DNA from: Marinobacter pelagius
GTDB lineage: Bacteria > Pseudomonadota > Gammaproteobacteria > Pseudomonadales > Oleiphilaceae
DNA length: 64,000 bases
NCBI RefSeq assembly: GCF_900114925.1
Contig: NZ_FOUR01000001.1
Location: 124,001-188,000 of the forward strand
Reading direction: 5' to 3'
The notes beneath the pieces were generated by a model. It was not told the origin of the DNA. It worked only from the letters and a program-made list of their open reading frames with translations, and ran no database searches. This document shows, one piece after another, positions 38,682-48,202 of this stretch; position 1 is the first letter of the stretch; each line of letters begins with the position of its first letter. The position numbers and the translations under genes are program-made.

Positions 38682-40244
38682 TTACTCCACAACCAGGTCA
38701 CCCAGGTACGGGAAGTTCATGACGTTGAGCACCGGCTCAATGTTCACGTTCTTCTTCGAGGCCCAGGCCAGGTCCTGCCAGTGCAGCGGTACGAAGGCGG
38801 CATCGTCATACAGACGCTGCTCCACTTCCTGCAGCATGGCGGCGCGCTTGTCCAGGTCGGTCTCGACGTTGGCTTCCTGCACCAGGGCGTCGATTTCCGG
38901 GTTGCAGTAGTTGCCCGCGTTGTACTGGCCGGAACCGCTGTCGGCATCCGGGCAGAAGGTCAGGAACTCGTAGAAGTTGGCAGAGTCCTCGGTATCCGCG
39001 TGCCAGCCGATCATCATCATGTCAGCGGCGCGGTTGTCGTATTCCGGCCAGTACTGCGCCTTCGGAAGGGTCTTCAGGTCCACCTTGATGTTGATGCGGG
39101 CCAGCATCGCAGCCACCGCCTGCGCAATCTTGTCGTCGTTCACGTAACGGTTGTTCGGCGCCATCATGGTGATGGTAAAGCCATCCTCGTAACCAGCCTC
39201 TTTCATCAGCTGCTGGGCCTTGGCCACATCGAAACGCGGCGTGAGGGACTCGTTATGGCCCTGGTAGCCGGCCGGAGACATCTGGGCCGCCGGGGTGGCG
39301 AAGCCCTTCATGATCTTGGCGGCAATGCCTTCCTGGTTGATGGCATAGGCAATGGCCTGGCGAACCTTCGGATTCTTGAAGGCCTCCACCCGCTCCTGGT
39401 TCATGTGGAACAGGATGATCCGGGTACCGCTCATGGTCACCAGGTTGGCGTTCTTGTCATTGCGAATCCGCTCCAGATCATTGGGCGGCACCGGGGCGAT
39501 GAAGTCGACGCCACCGGACAGCAAGGCGGACACCCGGGTGTTGTTCTCCTTGATCGGGGTCAGCACGATCTTGCCGACGTTGCCCGGAGACTGGGTATCC
39601 CAGTAATCGTCAAACCGCTCAAACTCGACCCGCACGCCCTGCTTGCGCTCGGTCACGGTGTAGGGCCCGGTACCGGACAGGTTCCCGGAGGCGAAAGAGT
39701 TGCCGTGCTTGGTAATGACGCTCTTGTCCTTGCCGTCCTCGGTCTGGCCACTGTAGAACTCGCTGTCCAGCGGGAAGATGTAGGTGGCCGTGTTCAGCAG
39801 CAGCGGGTAGGGCTCGCTGGTCACCAGCTCGAAGGTGTAGTCATCGATCACGTTGATGCCGCTGAAGGGCTTGAAGATGGCCTTGAAATCCTGGCTCTGC
39901 TTCAGGCGATCGAAGGTGAACTTCACATCGGCGGTGGTCAACTCATTGCCGGAGTGGAACTTCACGCCTTCGCGCAGCTTGAAGCGCATGGTGTTCTCAT
40001 CAACGCGCTCCCAGCTTTCGGCCAGGCGCGGCTCGAAGCCCAGGTCGCTGGTCCAGCGCAGCAGCGGATCAAAGGTCATGTGGGACAGCTGCAGGATGCC
40101 ACCTGAGAGCTGCTCGTGGATATCGAGGGTCACGGGGTCGGCGTCGTACGCCATTTTCAGTTCCTTGGTCGCCTCGGCGGACAGGGCTACCGGTGCCGCT
40201 GCCAGGGCCATGGAACCGACAAATGCTGCAATCAGTTTTTTCAT
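38682..40244 (-). CDS. dppA: Periplasmic dipeptide-binding protein DppA
   Basis: 520-aa family 5 solute-binding protein (SBP_bac_5). Sec signal peptide MKKLIAAFVGSMALAAAPVA with cleavage near LSAEA. Conserved parts include LAESWERVDENTMRFKLREG, VKFHSGNELTTADVKFTFDR and, later, VRQAIAYAINQEGI. The ATG at 40244 is chosen because it gives this signal peptide. It is the first gene of the operon; a 157-bp gap to lrgB upstream should hold the promoter. Substrate is inferred as di-/oligopeptide from the family and neighbours. Confidence 0.93.
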   Translation of the reverse strand: MKKLIAAFVGSMALAAAPVALSAEATKELKMAYDADPVTLDIHEQLSGGILQLSHMTFDPLLRWTSDLGFEPRLAESWERVDENTMRFKLREGVKFHSGNELTTADVKFTFDRLKQSQDFKAIFKPFSGINVIDDYTFELVTSEPYPLLLNTATYIFPLDSEFYSGQTEDGKDKSVITKHGNSFASGNLSGTGPYTVTERKQGVRVEFERFDDYWDTQSPGNVGKIVLTPIKENNTRVSALLSGGVDFIAPVPPNDLERIRNDKNANLVTMSGTRIILFHMNQERVEAFKNPKVRQAIAYAINQEGIAAKIMKGFATPAAQMSPAGYQGHNESLTPRFDVAKAQQLMKEAGYEDGFTITMMAPNNRYVNDDKIAQAVAAMLARINIKVDLKTLPKAQYWPEYDNRAADMMMIGWHADTEDSANFYEFLTFCPDADSGSGQYNAGNYCNPEIDALVQEANVETDLDKRAAMLQEVEQRLYDDAAFVPLHWQDLAWASKKNVNIEPVLNVMNFPYLGDLVVE

Positions 40245-40401
40245 CGCGTTTTCCGTCGCTGTTTTAGGAATTTTCACGGAACATCGGCGCAAAATGGCGC
40301 CGATTGCCTGGGCAACAAGCTAGTCTCGGAAAACCCGTACGGCAATCGAAATTGCGACATGGGGTTATTCGCCAGGTGAATGACCTGATGTGGGGCAGGA
40401 T

Positions 40402-41124
40402 TCAGAGATGGAACACCAACGGCAGGATCATGGCGGTAAACACCCCGGTCAGACCCATGCCCAGGGACGCAAACGCTCCGGCGGTATGGCTGATCTCAAA
40501 TGCCCGGGCGGTGCCGATGGCATGACCGTTCAGGCCCAGGGCAAAGCCCAGGATTCTCTCATCCTTTACCGGCAACAGGCGCGCGAGCAGGTCAACGAAG
40601 AGGGTTGCCACCACACCGGTGATCAGCAGGCCGCCCATCATCAGGGGCACCGAGCCACCCAGTTGTTCGGTGATGCCGATGGCAATCGGCGCCGTCACCG
40701 ACTTGGGCGCCAGCGACGCCAGCACCTCCGGGGTGGCCCCCAGTGCCCAGGCAATCACCAGGGCGTAGACCGCCGCCAGGGTCGCGGCAATGGGCAGGGT
40801 CACCACAATCGGGCGCCACATGGCACGGATATGGTGCATCTGCTGGTACAGGGGAATGCCGAGAGCGACTGTGGCTGGGCCCAGAAGCACGGTCAGCCAG
40901 CGCGCGCCCTGTTGGTAGGCCTGGTAATCCAGCGCCAGGACGGCAATCACCCCGGACAGCAGGCAGGCGGACAACAACACCGGCGGCAGCCACAACGGCC
41001 GGCCAATGCGGGCAAACAGCCAGTTACCGGCAAAGAAGGCCCCGAGGGTCAGGCCGATGGCGAGAATCGGCGTGGCCGCGAGGGTATCCGCCAGCACCCC
41101 GAGGCGGGTAAACAGTTCACTCAC
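40402..41124 (-). CDS. lrgB: LrgB/CidB family membrane protein
   Basis: 240-aa polytopic membrane protein (six to eight hydrophobic segments) of the LrgB family. The family motif is LAPKSVTAPIAIGITEQLGG and the end LGLNGHAIGTARAF is highly conserved. LrgB/CidB proteins are linked to murein hydrolase control or small-metabolite export (pyruvate, glycolate). It overlaps the upstream lrgA-like gene by 8 bp. Confidence 0.9.
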   Translation of the reverse strand: MSELFTRLGVLADTLAATPILAIGLTLGAFFAGNWLFARIGRPLWLPPVLLSACLLSGVIAVLALDYQAYQQGARWLTVLLGPATVALGIPLYQQMHHIRAMWRPIVVTLPIAATLAAVYALVIAWALGATPEVLASLAPKSVTAPIAIGITEQLGGSVPLMMGGLLITGVVATLFVDLLARLLPVKDERILGFALGLNGHAIGTARAFEISHTAGAFASLGMGLTGVFTAMILPLVFHL

Positions 41125-41476
41125 GATGCTGCTCTCCCCTCGCCGTCACCAGCTTCATCAATAACAGGGTGGTGAGCACACTCAGGAAGGTACCGACCAG
41201 TAGCGCTGCGGCGACCGCCAGCCACTGGCCCGAGAACTGATCGGCAGTGAAGAACACCCCGACCACCCCGGGCATGATCAGCAGCACCAGCACTGAAATC
41301 AGCCCCTGACTGGCGGATGCCAGATCATCACTGACACTGCCCTTCACCATCAGCGTAAAGGTAATCACCACCATCCCGAGCACACCGCCACTGACCGGCA
41401 GGGCGAGCAGCATCCGCATGGACTCGCCCAGGATAAAAAACAGCACCAATACCAGAAAACCACGCAACATCGTCAT
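41117..41476 (-). CDS. lrgA: LrgA/CidA family membrane protein
   Basis: 119-aa protein with four transmembrane segments (FLVLVLFFILGESM, GGVLGMVVITFTLMV, LISVLVLLIMPGVVGVFFTA, WLAVAAALLVGTFLSVLTTL). The LPVSGGVLGMVV segment is typical of the holin-like LrgA family. The partner LrgB overlaps its end. Upstream in-frame ATGs at 41506 and 41557 exist, but the latter would overlap the divergent yaeQ gene; the start at 41476 gives the normal length. Confidence 0.86.
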   Translation of the reverse strand: MTMLRGFLVLVLFFILGESMRMLLALPVSGGVLGMVVITFTLMVKGSVSDDLASASQGLISVLVLLIMPGVVGVFFTADQFSGQWLAVAAALLVGTFLSVLTTLLLMKLVTARGEQHRE

Positions 41477-41550
41477 GCGTTCACGCTCAGCCGGGAAGGA
41501 ATGCATTACACTATCGCAAACAGACATATCGATACCAACGCAGGACGCCC

Positions 41551-42096
41551 ATGGCACTCAAAGCAACCGTCTTCAAGGCCACGCTCAACATCGCCGACAT
41601 GGACCGACACTACTATGCGGACCACCACCTGACCCTGGCCCGGCATCCCTCGGAGACCGACGAACGGATGATGGTCCGGCTGCTGGCCTTTGTTCTAAAT
41701 GCCGACGAGCACCTGGAATTCACCCGTGGCCTGAGCACTGACGACGAACCGGAGCTGTGGCAAAAAAGCCTCAGCGACGAGATCGAACTCTGGATTGAAC
41801 TGGGCCTGCCGGACGAAAGCCGACTGCGAAAGGCCTGCAACCGCGCCAAGAAGGTCGTGCTGTATACCTATGGCGGACGGGCGGCCTCCCTGTGGTGGGA
41901 GAAAAATCACAACAAGCTCTCCCGCTTCAATAATCTGACCATCATCGACCTGCCCCAGGAGGGCACCGAGACTCTCGCAGGCCTGGCCGAGCGCACCATG
42001 AGCCTGCAGTGCACCATCCAGGACGGCGAGGTGGGCATAGGCAATGAGAGCACCCTGGTCACCCTGACGCCCTCGCGCCTGTATCCCGCCAGCTGA
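41551..42096 (+). CDS. yaeQ: YaeQ family protein
   Basis: 181-aa member of the YaeQ family: start MALKATVFKATLNIADMDR, then LARHPSETDERMMVRLLAF and the core GLPDESRLRKACNRAKKVVL. YaeQ has a PD-(D/E)XK nuclease-like fold, but its activity and role are not established. It is divergent from lrgAB, with 74 bp between starts. Confidence 0.95.
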   Translation: MALKATVFKATLNIADMDRHYYADHHLTLARHPSETDERMMVRLLAFVLNADEHLEFTRGLSTDDEPELWQKSLSDEIELWIELGLPDESRLRKACNRAKKVVLYTYGGRAASLWWEKNHNKLSRFNNLTIIDLPQEGTETLAGLAERTMSLQCTIQDGEVGIGNESTLVTLTPSRLYPAS

Positions 42097-42277
42097 TCGT
42101 ACCGGTTCGTCGAAACCGTTGTTCAGGGACTACCCGATTTCTGCAGTTTACGTTAAGGTAAGCATCAGGCAACTGTGCAAGGTCGCACCAGACCCTGCCG
42201 TTTTGTCTACACTTAAATGATCGGCACCCCCACAAGGGGAGCCGTGTTCCTCAGGCCACCACCCCAGGAAGAGGATT

Positions 42278-43462
42278 ATGACAACAACAAAATCCAGAGT
42301 TGTTTACACCCCGTCTTTCACCGACGGTGCAGAGTTCCGTATTCCCACCTTCAAGGTCCTGAAGCAGGACGGTTCCCTGTACAAGGGCGCCAAGGCACCG
42401 GCGCTGGACAAAGACAAGGCCCTGCGCATCTACCGGACCATGGTCACCACCCGGATTCTCGATGAGCGCATGCTCGCCGCCCAACGCCAGGGACGACTGA
42501 GTTTCTACATGCAGTGCACCGGAGAGGAAGCCGCCGTGATTGGCAGTGCCGCGGCCCTCGATGACGCCGACATGATCATGGCGCAATACCGGGAACAGGG
42601 CGCCCTGGCCTACCGGGGCTTCACCATCGATGAGTTCATGAATCAGCTGTTCGGCAATGAACTGGACTACGGCAAAGGCCGCCAGATGCCGGTGCATTAC
42701 GGCTCCAAGAAGCTGAATTACATGACCATCTCATCGCCCCTGGCTACCCAGATCCCCCAGGCCACCGGTTACGCCTACGGCCAGAAACTGGCGGGCGAAG
42801 GCCACTGCACCATTACCTACTTCGGCGAAGGCGCCGCCTCGGAAGGGGATTTCCACGCCGCCCTGAACATGGCCGCTGTCCAGCGGGTGCCTGTAATTTT
42901 TCTGTGCCGCAACAATGGCTACGCCATCTCCACCCCGGCCGCCGAACAGTTCGCCGCCGACGGTGTGGCGCCCCGAGCCTATGGCTACAAGATGGATGTC
43001 ATCCGGGTGGATGGCAACGATGTCCTGGCCATGTACGAGGCCACCAAAGCTGCCCGCAGCCTGGCGGTAGAACACAACCGCCCGGTGCTGATCGAGGCCA
43101 TGAGCTACCGCCTGGCCGCCCACTCCTCTTCGGACGATCCCTCCGGCTATCGCAGCAAGGACGAAGAAGCGGTCTGGCGTGAGAAAGACCCCATCCTGCG
43201 CATGCGACTCTGGCTCGAGCGCAAGAAGTGGTGGAGCGAGGACGACGAGAAACAGCTACAGGAAACCATGCGCCGGGAGGTACTGGAGACCATGAAACGG
43301 GCCCAGAAGCGCCCGCCACCCCCGCTGGAAACCCTGGTCACCGATGTTTATGACGAAGTGCCGCCAGCCCTGGCCGAGCAGTTCGAGAAGCTGAAGGCCC
43401 ACATCCGCCGCTATCCGGACGCCTACCCCAAGAGCGCCGAACACGCCAAGGGAGGTGCCTGA
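42278..43462 (+). CDS. bkdA1: 2-oxoisovalerate dehydrogenase E1 alpha subunit
   Basis: 394-aa thiamine-diphosphate-dependent subunit. The TPP-Mg motif is [20 protein letters not shown] through CRNNGYAIS. The phosphorylation-loop-like region [16 protein letters not shown] and the substrate-side [15 protein letters not shown] favour branched-chain 2-oxoacid over pyruvate dehydrogenase. It has a good SD (GGAAGAGGAT) before the ATG. E1beta starts one base after its stop. Upstream 181 bp hold the promoter but I see no clear sites; no bkdR-type regulator is adjacent. Confidence 0.92.
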   Translation: MTTTKSRVVYTPSFTDGAEFRIPTFKVLKQDGSLYKGAKAPALDKDKALRIYRTMVTTRILDERMLAAQRQGRLSFYMQCTGEEAAVIGSAAALDDADMIMAQYREQGALAYRGFTIDEFMNQLFGNELDYGKGRQMPVHYGSKKLNYMTISSPLATQIPQATGYAYGQKLAGEGHCTITYFGEGAASEGDFHAALNMAAVQRVPVIFLCRNNGYAISTPAAEQFAADGVAPRAYGYKMDVIRVDGNDVLAMYEATKAARSLAVEHNRPVLIEAMSYRLAAHSSSDDPSGYRSKDEEAVWREKDPILRMRLWLERKKWWSEDDEKQLQETMRREVLETMKRAQKRPPPPLETLVTDVYDEVPPALAEQFEKLKAHIRRYPDAYPKSAEHAKGGA

Positions 43463-43463
43463 T

Positions 43464-44441
43464 ATGACCCAGATGAACATGCTTCAGGCCATCAACAACG
43501 CCCTCGATACAGCCATGGCTGCCGACGAGCGGGTGCTGTGTTTCGGTGAGGACGTGGGCGTCTTCGGTGGTGTCTTCCGGGCCACCAGCAACCTGCAACA
43601 GAAATACGGCAAAGACCGCTGCTTCAACACCCCGCTGGTGGAGCAAGGCATCATCGGCTTTGCCAACGGCCTGGCGGCCCAGGGCTCCGTGCCGGTGGCC
43701 GAGATCCAGTTTGCCGACTATATCTTCCCGGCGTTTGACCAGATCGTTAACGAATCCGCCAAGTACCGCTACCGCTCCGGCAACCTGTTCAACGTGGGCG
43801 GACTGACCATTCGCGCCCCCTACGGCGGCGGCATTGCCGGCGGGCTTTACCACTCCCAGTCGCCGGAGGCCTACTTCGCGCACACGCCGGGACTGAAAAT
43901 CGTCGTGCCACGCAACCCCCACCAGGCCAAGGGCCTGCTGCTGGCTGCGATCCACGACCCCAACCCCGTGCTGTTCTTCGAGCCCAAGCGGCTCTACCGC
44001 GCCTCCGTCGGCGAAGTGCCGGACGAGGAATACCAACTGCCCCTGGGCGAAGCCGAAGTCCTCAAGGAAGGCACGGACGTGACCGTGCTCGGCTGGGGCG
44101 CGCAGATGGAAGTGATCGAACAGGCCGTCGACATGGCGGAGAAGGATGGCATTTCCTGCGAAGTCATCGACCTGCGGACCATTCTGCCCTGGGACGTGGA
44201 GACCGTGGCCAACTCGGTGTTCAAGACCGGGCGCCTGGTGGTTACCCATGAAGCGCCACTGACCGGTGGATTCGCCGGCGAAATCGCAGCAACCATCCAG
44301 GAACGTTGCTTCCTGTACCTGGAATCCCCGATCGCACGGGTCACCGGGATGGACACCCCCTTCCCGCTGGTGCTGGAAAAAGAGCACCTGCCCAATCACC
44401 TGAAGGTCTTCGAGGCCATCAGGTCGAGCGTGGACTTCTAG
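43464..44441 (+). CDS. bkdA2: 2-oxoisovalerate dehydrogenase E1 beta subunit
   Basis: 325-aa partner of E1 alpha in oxidative decarboxylation of branched-chain 2-oxoacids. Conserved parts are [54 protein letters not shown] and [17 protein letters not shown]. The ATG at 43464 follows GGAGGT by 7 bp, and is better than an in-frame start three codons earlier. It is 26 bp before the E2 gene. Confidence 0.94.
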   Translation: MTQMNMLQAINNALDTAMAADERVLCFGEDVGVFGGVFRATSNLQQKYGKDRCFNTPLVEQGIIGFANGLAAQGSVPVAEIQFADYIFPAFDQIVNESAKYRYRSGNLFNVGGLTIRAPYGGGIAGGLYHSQSPEAYFAHTPGLKIVVPRNPHQAKGLLLAAIHDPNPVLFFEPKRLYRASVGEVPDEEYQLPLGEAEVLKEGTDVTVLGWGAQMEVIEQAVDMAEKDGISCEVIDLRTILPWDVETVANSVFKTGRLVVTHEAPLTGGFAGEIAATIQERCFLYLESPIARVTGMDTPFPLVLEKEHLPNHLKVFEAIRSSVDF

Positions 44442-44467
44442 GTTGATATCAGGACAGGAGAGCAATC

Positions 44468-46066
44468 ATGAGTGATTTTATACTGCCCGATATCGGCGAA
44501 GGTATCGTGGAGTGCGAACTGGTCAAATGGCTGGTCGCCGAAGGGGACATTATCGAGGAAGACCAGCCGGTGGCCGAAGTGATGACCGACAAGGCCCTGG
44601 TGGAAATCCCGGCGCCGTACAAGGGCAAGGTAACCCGCCTCTATCACAAGGAAGGCGACATCGCGAAAGTCCACGCGCCGCTGTTTGAACTGGTGGAAGT
44701 GGATGGCGAGGGCGGACAGGACGAAACGCCTGCCGCAAAGCCGGCGGAAACCGTCAGCGAAGAACCAGCCACACCGGAACCCGCCCCGGCGGCCAAAACC
44801 GACGCTGGCGACGTCACCGAGGATTTCATCCTGCCGGACATCGGCGAGGGCATCGTCGAGTGCGAGGTGGTGGAATGGCGTGTGGCCGAAGGCGACGAGA
44901 TCGAGGAAGACCAGCCTGTGGTCGATGTCATGACCGACAAGGCTATGGTCGAGATCACAGCGCCCAAGGCTGGCCGGGTCACCAAGCTGTACCACCAGCA
45001 ACAGGAAATGGCCCGGGTGCATGCCCCCCTGTTTGCATTCATCCCCCGAGATCGGGACGAGCCGGCCGAGACCAAGGCTGAGTCAAGACCGGCCCCGGAA
45101 AGCGCGCCGGCACCGGCCAAACCGGTCGCCACCGGCAACCGGCCACGGATTCCCGCAAGCCCCGCCGTGCGCCGCCTGGTACGGGAGCATAACCTGGACC
45201 TGGCCAACATCGCCGGCTCCGGCAAGGATGGCCGGGTGCTGAAGGCCGACGTGCTGGCCCATCTCGAGCAGCCTGCTCCGTCAGCGCCAAGCAGGCAACC
45301 GGCCAGTGAAGCGCCGGCAGCCAAGGCTGACAGCGAGCACCGGAAACCGGGGCGCGAACTGGAGGCACGGGTCGAGCCGATCCGGGGTGTCCGGGCGGCC
45401 ATGGCCCGCAGCATGGTGGCCTCGGCGACCACGATCCCCCACTTCATTTACAGTGAGGACATCGATGTCACCGATCTGCTCGCCCTGCGGGAACAGCTCA
45501 AGCCGGAGGCCGAGGCCCGGGGATCACGCCTGACCCTGATGCCCTTCTTCATGAAGGCCATGGCCCTGGCGATTCAGGAATTCCCGCTGCTCAACAGCCA
45601 GCTCAATGACGACGTGACGGAGATCCACTACCAGCCTCACTGCAACATTGGCATGGCCGTGGACAGCAAGGCCGGGCTGATGGTGCCAAACGTGAAGGGT
45701 GTGGAAAGCCTGACCCTGCTGGGCGTGGCCGATGAAGTCACCCGCCTGACCGAAGCCGCGCGCTCTGGCCGGGTCAGCCAGGAAGATCTCAAGGGCGGCA
45801 CCATCACCATATCCAACATTGGCGCCCTGGGCGGCACCTACGCCTCGCCCATCATCAACGCGCCGGAAGTGGCTATCGTCGCCCTGGGCCGGACCCAGAA
45901 ACTGCCGCGCTTTGATGCCAATGGCAACGTGGTGGAACGGGCGATCCTGACGGTAAGCTGGGCGGGCGACCACCGCATCATCGACGGCGGCACCATCGCG
46001 CGCTTCTGCAACCGCTGGAAAGGCTACCTGGAATCGCCGCAATCCATGCTGCTGCATCTGGGCTGA
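44468..46066 (+). CDS. bkdB: Dihydrolipoyl acyltransferase E2 (two lipoyl domains)
   Basis: 532-aa E2 core protein. Two lipoyl domains at about residues 2-78 and 118-195, each with the lipoylated Lys in VMTDKA. Ala/Pro/Glu-rich linkers join them to a peripheral-subunit-binding domain (IPASPAVRRLVREHNLDL, about 228-263) and a C-terminal acyltransferase domain with the catalytic SWAGDHRIIDGG. Two lipoyl domains are more than the single one in most bacterial BkdB. No E3 (lpd) gene follows; E3 must come from elsewhere. A kinase-like gene starts 10 bp after its stop. Confidence 0.93.
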   Translation: MSDFILPDIGEGIVECELVKWLVAEGDIIEEDQPVAEVMTDKALVEIPAPYKGKVTRLYHKEGDIAKVHAPLFELVEVDGEGGQDETPAAKPAETVSEEPATPEPAPAAKTDAGDVTEDFILPDIGEGIVECEVVEWRVAEGDEIEEDQPVVDVMTDKAMVEITAPKAGRVTKLYHQQQEMARVHAPLFAFIPRDRDEPAETKAESRPAPESAPAPAKPVATGNRPRIPASPAVRRLVREHNLDLANIAGSGKDGRVLKADVLAHLEQPAPSAPSRQPASEAPAAKADSEHRKPGRELEARVEPIRGVRAAMARSMVASATTIPHFIYSEDIDVTDLLALREQLKPEAEARGSRLTLMPFFMKAMALAIQEFPLLNSQLNDDVTEIHYQPHCNIGMAVDSKAGLMVPNVKGVESLTLLGVADEVTRLTEAARSGRVSQEDLKGGTITISNIGALGGTYASPIINAPEVAIVALGRTQKLPRFDANGNVVERAILTVSWAGDHRIIDGGTIARFCNRWKGYLESPQSMLLHLG

Positions 46067-46075
46067 CGGGTTGTT

Positions 46076-47920
46076 ATGGAGCAGAAGACCGAACTTCAGC
46101 AGTTCTACATACCTGAAGAGCAGTCGATCTATCTGCTCAGCCATGACGATGCCAAGAAGCTCAAGGACTGGGTGGCGCTGTGCGCCGCCCAGCTCCGCCA
46201 GCTGGGTTACCGGGACATTGAACTGATCGGCAAGGGCGCCTACGGCTTCGTGTTTGCCGGCCGATTACCGGGCCACGGCCACAGCGGCCCGGAACACGTC
46301 TTCAAGTTCACCCGCATCAACCTGCCCCAACACCTGCAGGACCGGCTCGAGGACGAGGCGTTCATTCTCGAGCAGGTCCGCCATCCCCGGGTTCCACGGC
46401 TGATTGCCTACCAACGCGCCCGCAACCAGCCGATCCTGGTGATGGAACGGGCCGCAGGCATCAACCTGGAGGAAGTCTCGTTACGGGAAGGCCGCCTGAA
46501 ACCCAGGCTGGTGATCCGCATCGCCGACCAGCTGGCCGACATCCTGCGCAGCCTGCGCAGCGGCGCCAGCTCGGGTGGGCGCCCCATCGTGCATGGTGAC
46601 ATCAAACCCTCCAACCTGGTCTATGACGCCAGAACCGAGAACATCGCCCTGATCGACTGGGGCTCGTCAGTGTTCGCCCAGCTGGACGCCAACCAGCAGT
46701 TCATCACCGCCAATGTCATGGAACTGATGTCCGACAACCTGCAGCAGACCAACGCCCGGCTGGGGGATGTCTATTTCATTGGCGAGGAACAACTCAACGG
46801 CGGGCTCTCCTCCCCCCGCTTCGATGAACAGGGCGCAGCCGGCACCCTGTATGCGCTGGCCTCCGGCCAGTCCTGCCGCTTCGGCCACCAGGCGATTCCG
46901 GCCAGCTCACTGGGCCTACCCATGGAATTCGCCCGCATGCTCGACGGCATGCTGTCGCCGGACCCGGAGACCCGCCGGAAGGCTGGTGATTACTACCTTA
47001 AAGAAATGCCGAGAATGGCGCACACGGTGATGATCGACCTGCCTGAGCGACCGATCTCTCCCATGGTGCCGGTGTGGACCCGTGCCTCCGATCACGAGAT
47101 CGACACCGTGGTATACAGCTCGCGCAAATCCTTCCTGCGCCAGGAGAACGCCCCGGAAACCCTCAGCGACGTCAACGACGTCCAGCTGGATCGCTACTAC
47201 AAGAACTTCATGCAGGGCATGGGCGAGACCGAAAAAGCCTTCCTGGCCGCCGTCAGCCGGCTGGGCCGCTACCCGGTGGAAGGCGGCTTGGCCGTGCGCT
47301 GGGAAAGCGATGGCGTCTACATCGACACCTCACTGAACCTGCACGATCCCGGCTTGAAGACCGCCTTTATCCAGGCAGTGAACAACATGGTCTGCCTGGC
47401 CCAGGCCATCTACCGTCAGGGCATCTTCAAAAGCTGCCTGTTCAATGCACGCAACACCCTGCACGTGGACCGCGACGGCCCGGACCAGCCGTTCCGGATC
47501 GATCCCGGCATGCAACTGCGCTACGAAGTCAGTGCAGCACCGGAGGTGGAAGACGAATCCAGGGTACACTCCTACTTCGAGGACGGCCCCGACCCGGAGG
47601 AGTTCCTGGTACTGCCGGAGACCATGATCAAGGCCCTGGAGGCCCTGAACGACATCCACCACACCGGCATGATCATCTTCGAGTCCCTGCCCCGGCACCT
47701 GAAGATCCACAGCCACTACCGCCTGCTCGACCCGGACCGGGAAGACGAGTTTGCCCGCCTGCTCGACGAGATCCTCTCAGCCGTGGACCAGATCGCCGGA
47801 CTGGGCGTCTCCGGCTACATGAAAATGCCCTACAAGGACACCCGGTTCTTTCCTCACATCGAGCGCCTGCCCGAACGTTACTACCCCAAAAACCCGAGAA
47901 CGGAAGTCGGTTCCACCTGA
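46076..47920 (+). CDS. Ser/Thr protein kinase-like protein
   Basis: 614-aa protein. Residues about 45-300 show a protein-kinase-like domain: Gly loop GKGAYGFV (52-59), Lys77 in VFKFTR, Glu in EDEAFILEQ, catalytic loop VHGDIKPSNLV (HGD instead of HRD, 173-175) and metal Asp194 in LIDWGSS (DWG instead of DFG). All key catalytic residues are present. The 300-residue C-terminal half is not recognised. There are no membrane segments. It starts 10 bp after the E2 gene on the same strand, which suggests co-transcription; a regulatory link to the dehydrogenase complex is inference. Confidence 0.82.
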   Translation: MEQKTELQQFYIPEEQSIYLLSHDDAKKLKDWVALCAAQLRQLGYRDIELIGKGAYGFVFAGRLPGHGHSGPEHVFKFTRINLPQHLQDRLEDEAFILEQVRHPRVPRLIAYQRARNQPILVMERAAGINLEEVSLREGRLKPRLVIRIADQLADILRSLRSGASSGGRPIVHGDIKPSNLVYDARTENIALIDWGSSVFAQLDANQQFITANVMELMSDNLQQTNARLGDVYFIGEEQLNGGLSSPRFDEQGAAGTLYALASGQSCRFGHQAIPASSLGLPMEFARMLDGMLSPDPETRRKAGDYYLKEMPRMAHTVMIDLPERPISPMVPVWTRASDHEIDTVVYSSRKSFLRQENAPETLSDVNDVQLDRYYKNFMQGMGETEKAFLAAVSRLGRYPVEGGLAVRWESDGVYIDTSLNLHDPGLKTAFIQAVNNMVCLAQAIYRQGIFKSCLFNARNTLHVDRDGPDQPFRIDPGMQLRYEVSAAPEVEDESRVHSYFEDGPDPEEFLVLPETMIKALEALNDIHHTGMIIFESLPRHLKIHSHYRLLDPDREDEFARLLDEILSAVDQIAGLGVSGYMKMPYKDTRFFPHIERLPERYYPKNPRTEVGST

Positions 47921-48021
47921 AACCGGGCCGATGCAATCAAGATGGCCGGAGGGCTGGACAGAGCACCCGATCACACGTAAGATTGCGCCTCGAAATTGAC
48001 GCACACCGTGCCCGATTTCTT

Positions 48022-48070
48022 CCGCCCGTAGCTCAGCTGGATAGAGCGTTGCCCTCCGGAGGCAAGGGTC
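48022..48070 (+). pseudogene. Truncated tRNA-Arg(CCG) copy
   Basis: Repeats the 5' two thirds of the complete tRNA located 104 bp downstream: acceptor strand CCGCCCG, D-arm GCTCAGCTGGATAGAGC and the whole anticodon arm with CCG. The sequence then turns into unrelated AAAAAATCCGG with no T-arm or 3' acceptor strand. The second pair of the anticodon stem is T-A instead of C-G, a paired change, so this copy was once under selection as a real tRNA. It may be the scar of an insertion or deletion at the tRNA. Confidence 0.8.
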
Positions 48071-48125
48071 AGAGAAAAAATCCGGAACCGAAGGCAACGG
48101 TCAAACATGCCAAACTTGTTGAAAT

Positions 48126-48202
48126 CCGCCCGTAGCTCAGCTGGATAGAGCGTCGCCCTCCGGAGGCGAAGGTCTCAGGTTCGAATCCTGACGGGCGGGC
48201 CA
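48126..48202 (+). tRNA. tRNA-Arg (anticodon CCG)
   Basis: Complete cloverleaf: acceptor CCGCCCG/CGGGCGG, D-stem GCTC/GAGC, anticodon stem TCGCC/GGCGA with loop CTCCGGA (anticodon CCG), T-stem TCAGG/CCTGA with loop TTCGAAT, discriminator G and encoded CCA at 48200-48202. It reads CGG codons. It marks the boundary between GC-rich core chromosome and the lower-GC defence island to its right; tRNA-Arg genes are common insertion sites. Confidence 0.96.

Noticed and set aside
47074..48135. Plus-strand frame of 353 codons spanning the kinase end and the tRNA copies.
   Set aside because: It is a frame shadow of the kinase gene and then reads through tRNA sequence; composition is Arg/Pro/Gly-rich.
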